Origin: Cylindrotheca closterium
Taxonomy: Eukaryota > Bacillariophyta > Bacillariophyceae > Bacillariales > Bacillariaceae
Reading direction: 5' to 3'
NCBI GenBank assembly: GCA_933822405.4
Contig: CAKOGP040001435.1
Span: forward strand, 1-27,496
Length of the DNA stretch: 27,496 nt
The notes under the pieces are model-generated. The model saw only the letters and a program-made list of their open reading frames with translations. It was not told where the DNA came from and made no database searches. This document shows, one piece after another, positions 21,257 to 27,496 of this stretch (position 1 is the stretch's first letter; each line of letters begins with the position of its first letter). A program made the translations under genes and the position numbers.

Positions 21257-21360
21257 CTTGCAGCTCATAATAATTCTCTCAACAAAGTCAGTCTTTGTCT
21301 AATCAACATCTTGCAGCTCATAATAAATTTCAACAAAGTCAATCTTTATCAAATCAACAT
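21257..21360 (+). repeat. Tandem 53-bp duplication immediately upstream of the beta-propeller start codon
   Basis: CTTGCAGCTCATAATAA is repeated at 21257 and 21310, and both copies run to AATCAACAT (21257-21309 and 21310-21360), about 90% identical with a 2-bp length difference. The second copy ends five bases before the ATG, so it probably lies in the 5' UTR or core promoter. Confidence 0.85.
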
Positions 21361-21365
21361 CTAGA

Positions 21366-23050
21366 ATGATCTTAAAGGTAGCTTTGTATGTACTTGGATT
21401 TGGAGCAAGTCAAGCTCTTGCTCAAGACTTGGCGGCTTCCCCTGAACAAATTTGGAGCCAACAACTCTTTGGGGCCACAGGCGGAAACGCCCAAGCTTAC
21501 AGCGGAAACGGGTTGTTTCTCACCCCCGATGGATCCGAGGTCGTTGCAATTGCGAACGGCGGAAAGGTAGCATCTTATCGCTCCAGTGATGGAGAGCCAC
21601 TGTGGAACCACAACCCGCCGGGCGATGATGGAAGTGCCAGTTTCAGGGTTGAGACTTTGAGCGGGATTACCTTCTCCACGGGAAACTCAGAAAGCAGTTT
21701 CATGGTGTACTCTGTGACGTACAAGGACGAGGACAGTGCTGGCAATGATTACACGTAAGTAAAATCTTCCATGGTTTCGCTGCGAGAACAGACTGTACGT
21801 TCTCAACCCCTTTTCATTGCAGCGTTGTTGTCAAGCGTGACATGGCAGGGGATCTGCTTTCCGTATCCCCTAGTTTGCAGGGAGAACATTCGGGAAGTCC
21901 AGTTGTTTCAGATGATGGAAACTACGTCTTCTTGACCCACAACTCTCCCGACAAAACAACAGGGTACTTCACCATTCTTAGTGAGGCTCTCGGACTTGTC
22001 GTCACAAGATCCAATGCGGGAGCATTTGCACCACCAGGAATCTACCATAGCCCAGAGGAGGGCTTTTACGATCCTATTCCAGGAACTGCAGATGGATTTT
22101 TGAACACCAATGATTTAATCATGTGGTCTTTGACTCCAGAAGCCCCGAATGTCTCTGTACCTGCTGGTCGCATTTTTGGCTTCCAATTTGCTACAGACTT
22201 CGACATTGCAGCTGTCGACACTCTCAACTACTTCAATCTGGGAACGGATCGTGCATTCCAGACTATTACACCACCTGTCATCACGAACAAAGGACGCAGT
22301 GCCTATTGGAGTACTTCCCGAAGTGAGTACTTTTGCTTCATCGGAAACCCAGAGGTGGACCGAGCTCGATTCAACCGAAACCCAAACCTTCGGTTACAGT
22401 TCGAGAATAACGCGCAATGGAACGGACAACCCATTTTCTCCACTCCCGCTGTATCCACGGAAACAGATGGTAGTGCTGTTGTTTTCGGTGGAAGTGCATC
22501 AAATGAATTCTTTCGTTTCACCCACTTCTTCAATGGCACTGATGGCGAGGCATCAAAAATTGTGATTGAGACAACTCCAGTCACAACTGCGACATCTACT
22601 CTCATTGTGACACCGCCCATTATTGATCCACTTGGAAGGGCCGTCTACTACGTCGAAAGCGACGGTACGTTGCATCAGGCCAATTACGATACCATAGAGG
22701 ATATTTGGACCGAAACCATCCCTGACGGGGTTCAAGGTGAAATGGCAATGAATGCAGATGGTTCGATTCTCTATGTCATGAGTGTTGAGGGCAGAATCTT
22801 GGCACTTGGTGTGGCGGAAGAGGACACCTCAGAGGCTCCAACAGGTGCTCCTGTGCCAACTGTACCACCAGTCACATCTGCACCTTCTATTCCTCCTGTT
22901 GCCCAGCCATCCGGTAGTGAACCATCTAGGAGCCCCGTTGCGGCACCCACAACAGGTGATACATCTATTGACGAGACGGGTGAAAGTGGTGCTTTCACAA
23001 AGTCCATGCAACTTGCTGTCGTTTCTCTTTTGTTCTCCTTCCTTTTGTAA
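21366..23050 (+). CDS. Secreted, probably GPI-anchored beta-propeller (PQQ-like) protein
   Basis: Exons 21366-21754 and 21823-23050 (GT-AG intron of 68 bp, phase 2) give about 538 residues. The first 19 residues form a signal peptide ending ALA-QD. The body shows repeated beta-propeller-style blades such as GNGLFLTPDGSEVVAIANGG, VASYRSSDGEPLWNH, GSPVVSDDGNYVFLTH, PPVITNKGRSAYWSTSR and AMNADGSILYVMSVEGRI, resembling PQQ/pyrrolo-quinoline-type repeats. Near residues 465-515 is a Pro/Thr/Ser-rich stalk (PTGAPVPTVPP, APSIPPVAQPSG), followed by a small-residue region and a terminal hydrophobic segment (LAVVSLLFSFLL), the layout of a GPI-anchor signal. A surface or cell-wall location is therefore likely. 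No enzymatic residues can be assigned, and the ligand is unknown. Confidence 0.75.
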
Positions 23051-23957
23051 TTGCTGATTGCATTTTGCACACAGTTTTGTTTAATGAAATCTTTCAATTG
23101 CTATATTCTGTTTTATAATAGAGCTAGTTTCTTGTCTTGCAACCGACACGTCTTATATAGTACAGTAATATTTGTGCTGTGTCCCACAGAAGGTTGAGGA
23201 CTAACTTAGCCACAGTAGCGGTAGAAAGATTGCTGAAGAGATATTATGAGTTCTATAGAGACATCTGAATAGAAGGTGTGTACTAGATACACAAAATTTC
23301 CACTGCAGTCTTGAAAAGAATGCATTCGTCAGGTCGTCGTATCGACTTGTAGACAGAGGTAATAGATGTAACTGGCCAATGGCACAATTACGTTTGGTAA
23401 GACTACTGTAGACATGTTGAGTAAGAGGGCGTTTGTATGATTACTCATGTTGGAATAATGATCTTGATTCGACTGATATGATTCGACTAGTTGGACCATT
23501 GAACTTGTGTGATCTTACCAAGATCTTACTGTACATTATGCTGGTGGGATTTTTAGTGAGCTCTTAGCCAATGAAAGTTAGTCAAATCACTAAAAATGGG
23601 TTGATTTTTAGTGGTCTGAGCCAATCACAGCGGCCCATTCACTAAAAATAAACCAATTCGCGCTAAGTTAGTACTCAACAACACCAACCAGCTCTCCTTG
23701 GGGGAGGGGAAATCGGTATACTCTGTCTTCAAGGCAAAATATCATACCTGGTAGCGAGCATGGTGGGCAGTACATAGGTGTCGGGTGCTGCCCGATATAT
23801 ATATTATCTGAATAAAGGATTAAAAAACTACCAGCGCATGCGCCAGGATCGACATTCGACATGCATTTAAAAAATAGCACACCGCAAAAAAGCAATTAAC
23901 GCAGAACCATTAAGGGCGATGTGATTATACCATTGGTTAGGTCAGCAGCACAACAGA
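23051..23957. other. Intergenic region containing palindromic repeats
   Basis: No convincing gene. A 75-codon minus-strand frame (23668-23895) has no recognisable domain. The region contains the paired inverted repeats listed separately and a segment (23448-23671) that starts TGTTGGAATAATG and is bracketed by TACTCA. Confidence 0.45.
23549..23649. repeat. Two adjacent inverted repeats with ATTTTTAGTG arms and CCAAT-containing loops
   Basis: Arms ATTTTTAGTGA / TCACTAAAAAT form the first palindrome (23549-23597). Arms ATTTTTAGTG / CACTAAAAAT form the second (23604-23649), six bases later. Both contain AGCCAAT in their spacer. The layout resembles a foldback or MITE-like repeat; no target duplication is clear for either alone. 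Confidence 0.75.
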
Positions 23958-24740
23958 ATGGACTTGGATTGCTTTCTTCCTAGCAGGAGCTCTACCTTTC
24001 GGGCAACCAGATGCATATGCATGGATCCCATGTGTAGACTTGTGCAGCAAAGGTTCAAGAAGGTGAACGATGCTAGGGGTGGGTTTTTTACTGTTCCTGC
24101 TGCTACTCGAAGTAGCTACAATCCCAAAGAAGTTGCAGTAGCATCAATGATAAATGCTGGATCCGCAGAACCAAAAATGGTGGTGACGACAGGGGAAAAG
24201 AAAAGGAGGATGGTAGAATTGCTGATGGGTGGTGGCAATGGCATTCCGCAGCAACAATGTTTTGTTGCGATGCTTCATTTTTCGCCGTACATTCTCAGGA
24301 AGAAATGCCTGAGAAAGAGAGGCACAGAGCATGTCTACTGCTGGTTGTTACCCAAAAGATGCAGCGATGATGGGGAATCTGTTGCTCCAAATTATCCGAT
24401 CCAAGATGCGGAACGGGACGTGCTAGAAACCAAAAATGCTGTCAACCAAAGGCCCGTCTACACAAGAGCGTCAAGGAAAAGCACAGAGGAGATGGTGAAG
24501 CTGTTTCTTGGTAATCGGACAAAATTGACCCGTGTAAAACGGAAAAGGATCAGAGATTACGCACAGTTTGTTAAAAACCAGTTGAAGAAAGGAAAGAAGC
24601 TTCCTCTGGAAAAGGAATCGCGGTTAGAACAAATTGGATTTTTTGACGAGTTTCCAAGACCGGAAATATTAGTAGGAGCAGAAGGGGAAGGGATGGACAA
24701 TTTGGAAGCAACCCCCATTGAGCACAATTTGAAATTGTGA
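23958..24740 (+). CDS. Basic protein with Cys-rich N-terminus, function unknown
   Basis: A single-exon frame of 260 residues. The N-terminus has a Cys cluster (C5, C19, C21, C26 in RCICMDPMC) followed by RFKKVN and GGFFTVP at 41-47, and a later QQQCFVAMLHFSPYIL around 98-113. This order (Cys pair, aromatic-Pro, Cys...HF) is loosely like a THAP-type zinc finger, but the final C-x5-H spacing is not standard. The C-terminal part (RIRDYAQFVKNQLKKGKKL, then LEQIGFFDEF) resembles a helicase-associated (HA) repeat of the kind common in diatom proteins. Both matches are weak. The protein is very basic, which fits nucleic-acid binding. Its stop codon is two bases before the target duplication of a miniature LTR element, so its 3' UTR is interrupted. 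Confidence 0.55.
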   Translation: MDLDCFLPSRSSTFRATRCICMDPMCRLVQQRFKKVNDARGGFFTVPAATRSSYNPKEVAVASMINAGSAEPKMVVTTGEKKRRMVELLMGGGNGIPQQQCFVAMLHFSPYILRKKCLRKRGTEHVYCWLLPKRCSDDGESVAPNYPIQDAERDVLETKNAVNQRPVYTRASRKSTEEMVKLFLGNRTKLTRVKRKRIRDYAQFVKNQLKKGKKLPLEKESRLEQIGFFDEFPRPEILVGAEGEGMDNLEATPIEHNLKL

Positions 24741-24747
24741 TATAGAA

Positions 24748-24939
24748 TGTTGGCTAAAACAGCCAGTCTGGTCCTCAAAAATGTGACAAGCTGGTTCTGA
24801 CCCAGCTACCGGTATATCCTATCTATTTGTCACGCCTGAAGACCACTTTTAATCCATATAAACCTGGATTTTCCACAAGTACTTTGTTAGTCCCAACAGT
24901 ACTTCATTAGTTCTTACACGCGCACGTGAATTCCCAACA
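24748..24939 (-). repeat. LTR of the TRIM element (left copy)
   Basis: 192 bp, TGTTGG...CCAACA, identical to the right copy. Confidence 0.92.
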
Positions 24940-25163
24940 CACTCCTTCGAGCGATGGATCGTGCATGTGATTCATTCGATCGGACATTCTGTCTGTCCGT
25001 CTGTTGTCGGCCCTTATTCAATTGTTCGTTTACTCACTCCTTTGAGCCCCTATTCTCCAGGGATTTGAACCCTTGACCTCAGCCTTGTCTCTTATCTTGA
25101 GACCTCCTATCTTTTGCAGTCTATCTACTGCAGCTAGGTACTGAAACTCAGTATATCACACCA

Positions 25164-25355
25164 TGTTGGCTAAAACAGCCAGTCTGGTCCTCAAAAATGT
25201 GACAAGCTGGTTCTGACCCAGCTACCGGTATATCCTATCTATTTGTCACGCCTGAAGACCACTTTTAATCCATATAAACCTGGATTTTCCACAAGTACTT
25301 TGTTAGTCCCAACAGTACTTCATTAGTTCTTACACGCGCACGTGAATTCCCAACA
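25164..25355 (-). repeat. LTR of the TRIM element (right copy)
   Basis: 192 bp, identical to the left copy, followed directly by the TAGAA duplication. Confidence 0.92.
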
Positions 25356-25543
25356 TAGAAGACTTGAAGCAAAGAGGTCGTATAATCGTATTAGTGAACG
25401 TTGACACACATATGGATCTATACATTTTAGATTTTTCTGCTTGGGGCTTTAGAGGACAATGAGAAATACAGCAGCATTGATTTAGATAAGTCGTGGCCAA
25501 AGATTGCTATTGTTTTGGTTCGGGGAACAATCAGTGTCCTGAC

Positions 25544-26119
25544 TTAATGGAAGAAGTAGTTTTGTGCAACGTCAGGCTCGTAGAAGCCATTTGCGGCTGC
25601 ACCGCCCCGTCCTGCAGCCACGTGGCTTCTTGCAAGTGTTAGGAATTTGTTGCCAAAGTAAATGGTCATATCTTGCTGTTCTAGGATATTTGCCAATGTC
25701 ATGCCTGGAAAGATCCGCTGTTCCAGAGCTTCCAGAACATCCTGAACGGTGAGGTAATAGCTGAGCACTTGGATGATTGGCGGAGTGATGTCCCCAGCAT
25801 ACTCCAAGGGAAGAGGATAGCGGCATTTGATATGTGCAACAGATTGGAGCTTGTGTGAAACCTTTTTGGCCCAGGTTTCAAGAATCTGGGCAGTCCACTG
25901 CCTTGTACGGAATCCCACTAGGCACGACCATTCTCTTGTTGCTAGGCCTTCCGTTGGGTTGCAATTCTGTGGCTGCATCGGATTGTTCTCGTCGCGTAGT
26001 TTAGCCACCATATTGCTCTGAGTCTTGTAGTTTTGTCCCATGGTATGGCTTTGATCTATAACAAGCCAACCAGCCTTTTGAGACGTCATATATGAATTTG
26101 CTTCTGTGCTTGAAACCAT
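25544..26119 (-). CDS. Unrecognised protein, possibly the last exon of a longer gene
   Basis: A 191-codon open frame with no family I can name. It has tryptophan-rich and mixed-charge segments (REWSCLVGFRTRQWTAQIL, ETWAKKVSHKL), a Pro-rich turn followed by PPIIQVLSYYLTVQDVLEAL and LEQRIFPGMTLANILEQQ, and a Gly/Ala-rich end (AAGRGGAAANGF). There is no signal peptide or clear transmembrane helix. The in-frame codon just before the first ATG is a stop (TAA), so the frame cannot extend directly, but coding-like stretches on the same strand upstream (about 26120-26230 and 26476-26640) and a GCAG|GTGAAA donor near 26488 suggest additional 5' exons. The start is thus uncertain. Confidence 0.5.
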   Translation of the reverse strand: MVSSTEANSYMTSQKAGWLVIDQSHTMGQNYKTQSNMVAKLRDENNPMQPQNCNPTEGLATREWSCLVGFRTRQWTAQILETWAKKVSHKLQSVAHIKCRYPLPLEYAGDITPPIIQVLSYYLTVQDVLEALEQRIFPGMTLANILEQQDMTIYFGNKFLTLARSHVAAGRGGAAANGFYEPDVAQNYFFH

Positions 26120-26475
26120 TTACTTTCAAATGATTTCAGACCTTTTTTGGTTGGTGGCCATTGCTTTGGATCAAATTTTGCAGCTCTTGTTTTGATGGCA
26201 TTGGTTCAAATCAGCAGATTCACCGTCATAATCTATAAATGTACAGGATAGGATCTGCAAATGGTGGGAAAGCAGACATAACGTGCCGTAAAGGCTAAAA
26301 AAACTAAGAACAAATATTTAGTCGACGGAGTCGAGCATCAGAGTTGGTCCACTGAATCGTCGGAAAAACGACGACATTTTTGTGGTTTTAAGGCTCCACA
26401 CGATGCGACAAGAAATGTTAACTAAATAAATAGCTTTAATCTCTGACACCCGAACACCAAACCCCACCGTACATC

Positions 26476-26640
26476 TCAGTTTTCACCTGCAAAGTAGAAG
26501 CAAAGCTGTCCGGGGAAAAGAAGACGGGCGACTTTGCAGACAAGACCGTCAAAAGGAAAGCTTGGCGAACCATGTTTGTGCTTCAGCAACTTTGGTTTGT
26601 AGTCCTTCTTCCAGTTTTTCTTGGGTGAGATCTCACGCAT
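26476..26640 (-). CDS. Small ORF of 54 residues, candidate upstream exon
   Basis: An ATG-initiated frame with strongly protein-like composition: a lysine-rich start (ISPKKNWKKDYKPKLLKHKH) and then a hydrophobic, Cys-containing end (LVCKVARLLFPGQLCFYF). The last codons read GCAGGTGAAAACTGA, so a splice donor (GCAG|GTGAAA) may connect it to an exon further along the minus strand, including the 25544-26119 frame. No family is recognised. It may also be a standalone micropeptide or chance. Confidence 0.3.
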   Translation of the reverse strand: MREISPKKNWKKDYKPKLLKHKHGSPSFPFDGLVCKVARLLFPGQLCFYFAGEN

Positions 26641-27186
26641 TTTCTAAAGACATGGAAAAGGATGGGGGGGGCAGGTAGTACTACAAGTATGTTTGTTTCA
26701 CAGGAAATTTATTTCACTCCAGTTACTTTGATGATTTGCGGAACGCCAAGTCCGAATTCAATTTTGGCGCCAATGCTTAGGGCTAGTCAAAGGAGTCGGC
26801 TAGGAGTCAGACAGACGACTGTCAAGCAGTCCTGGCAGGCGCGTGGCCGGCCAGGTCGCTCTAACCTCGTCGTTTCTGTAGGACGACGCGCGTTCAGTAT
26901 TCAGTGTGCACGTACACGTACACGCAAGAGTGGTTCATGTGACACCGCCCACGTGCGAAACTGCGGTCTGTCCCACTCTCTAGCCATCGTCTTGCGGTCA
27001 ACCCACCCAGTCTGTCGGTCGCATGTAAACGAGCAAAGGGTCTCCCTGAGACTCTGGGACGCACCACAAAGTCAAACGCACGCACGAAATCTGTCCGTTT
27101 AGATTGTTTTGAGGATTTTTTTAGCTCTAAATAATTTTTATGTGTCCGTTAAAATGCTCTGCGACTTTGATGTGGGACGTTTCTTT
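26641..27186. other. Intergenic region, no supported gene
   Basis: A 146-codon plus-strand frame (26662-27102) has low-quality, Arg/Ser-rich composition and no domain, so it is not called. A CACGTACACGTACACG run lies near 26909-26925. This may contain the promoter of the minus-strand gene to its left. Confidence 0.4.
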
Positions 27187-27364
27187 TGACGCGGAAATGA
27201 CGCAAGTTGCGTTAGTTTGACGCCGAGTTGCGTTGGTTTGACGCGGAGTTGCGTCAGTTTGACGCAGAGTTTCGTCAGTTTAACGCCGATTCCGCGTCAA
27301 CTGACGCGGGTTGCGTCAATTTAACGCGGGCCTGCGTGTCTTCGACGCGGGACGAAACCCGCGT
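27187..27364. repeat. ~21-bp minisatellite whose units are hairpins (TGACGC...GCGTCA)
   Basis: About eight degenerate units of roughly 21 bp, with consensus TTTGACGCGGAGTTGCGTCAG. The clearest unit has perfect arms TGACGC / GCGTCA around GGAGTT. Units diverge toward the right end, where arms become GACGCGGG / CCCGCGT. Confidence 0.85.
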
Positions 27365-27401
27365 ACTGTTATCAGTTCCAAAAAGATTGGAGTGTGTGAA
27401 T

Positions 27402-27431
27402 GAATGAGAGTTTGAGTTCCCACTCTCATTC
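27402..27431. repeat. Perfect 10-bp inverted repeat near the window end
   Basis: GAATGAGAGT (27402-27411) pairs with ACTCTCATTC (27422-27431) across a 10-base spacer. A third partial arm, AATGAGAG (27433-27440), could pair alternatively. Confidence 0.8.
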
Positions 27432-27458
27432 CAATGAGAGTTGCCCATTTTTTGAACA

Positions 27459-27496
27459 ATGGATCTGATGGAAATTGACAAAGCTGGGACACATAA
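27459..27496 (+). CDS. Possible start of a gene cut by the window edge
   Basis: ATG at 27459 in a favourable context (ACAATGG) opens a frame of 12 codons (MDLMEIDKAGTH) that reaches the right edge. It is too short to identify. Confidence 0.2.
   Translation, partial: MDLMEIDKAGTH

Larger units (their letters stand above)
24743..25360 (-). mobile_element. TRIM-like miniature LTR retrotransposon with target-site duplication
   Basis: Two 192-bp LTRs (24748-24939 and 25164-25355), identical by eye, begin TGTTGG and end CCAACA and flank only 224 bp of non-coding internal sequence. A 5-bp target duplication, TAGAA, borders the element (24743-24747 and 25356-25360). Read on the minus strand, the base after the first LTR begins TGGTGTGATATACTGAG, as expected for a tRNA primer-binding site, and a purine-rich CGAAGGAGTG precedes the second LTR, so the element is probably oriented on the minus strand. 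With no coding capacity, it must rely on another element's proteins. Identical LTRs imply a recent insertion. Ends in TGTTGG/AACA are shared with the copia element at 4344-7816, but the LTR bodies are not similar. Confidence 0.9.

Noticed and set aside
23668..23895. Minus-strand 75-codon frame with Cys/Pro-rich text, and possible snRNA-like motifs in the same stretch
   Set aside because: No family match. Apparent U1/U5-like strings (ATACCTGG, ATACTCTG) are short and not accompanied by an Sm site or the expected stem-loops.
24940..25163. A tRNA gene inside the TRIM element
   Set aside because: The B-box/T-arm and a five-pair anticodon-like stem are present, but position 33 is A and not U, the D-arm is too far from the anticodon arm, and the acceptor strands do not pair.
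26662..27102. Plus-strand 146-codon frame
   Set aside because: Arg/Ser/Thr-rich composition without domains, start context or splicing evidence; it overlaps simple ACGT-rich sequence and is most likely chance.

Overview
The window looks like nuclear DNA of a diatom, most likely a pennate one. It has short GT-AG introns, an arginyl-tRNA synthetase whose N-terminus resembles a diatom plastid-targeting leader, a secreted beta-propeller protein with a GPI-like tail, and several eukaryotic transposable elements. The species cannot be fixed from sequence alone.

Layout. 1-4343: housekeeping block with an arginyl-tRNA synthetase (four exons) and a TB2/DP1/HVA22 (REEP/Yop1-type) membrane protein (two exons). 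4344-7816: a decayed Ty1/copia retrotransposon with two ~300-bp LTRs, gag and integrase remnants and an RNase H tail, but no reverse transcriptase. 7817-8080: a ~68-bp minisatellite that starts at the last base of the 3' LTR. 8916-18977: a Crypton-type tyrosine-recombinase gene. Its catalytic half occurs once (8916-10291). Its downstream half (rest of the recombinase fold, coiled coil, GCR1_C-like domain) is present as four head-to-tail 2,111-bp units (10282-18725), and only the last unit reaches a Cys/His-rich C-terminus. A 17-bp direct repeat brackets foreign-looking sequence exactly where the gene is broken. 20058-20561 (minus): a RusA-type Holliday-junction resolvase. 21366-23050: the secreted beta-propeller protein. 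23958-24740: a basic, cysteine-containing protein of uncertain family, with a TRIM-like miniature LTR element (192-bp identical LTRs, 5-bp target duplication) inserted two bases past its stop codon. 25544-26640 (minus): an unrecognised gene, perhaps with extra upstream exons. 27187-27364: a hairpin-forming ~21-bp minisatellite, followed by a possible new gene start at the window edge.

The ordinary genes are independent eukaryotic units and not an operon. The most unusual structure is the rebuilt Crypton locus: a recombinase gene cut in two by a segment with direct-repeat borders, with the distal half then amplified fourfold so that the predicted exons stay in frame across every unit junction. 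It is either a recent structural change at a mobile-element locus, possibly making a very long repeat protein, or an assembly effect. Nothing in the window settles which.
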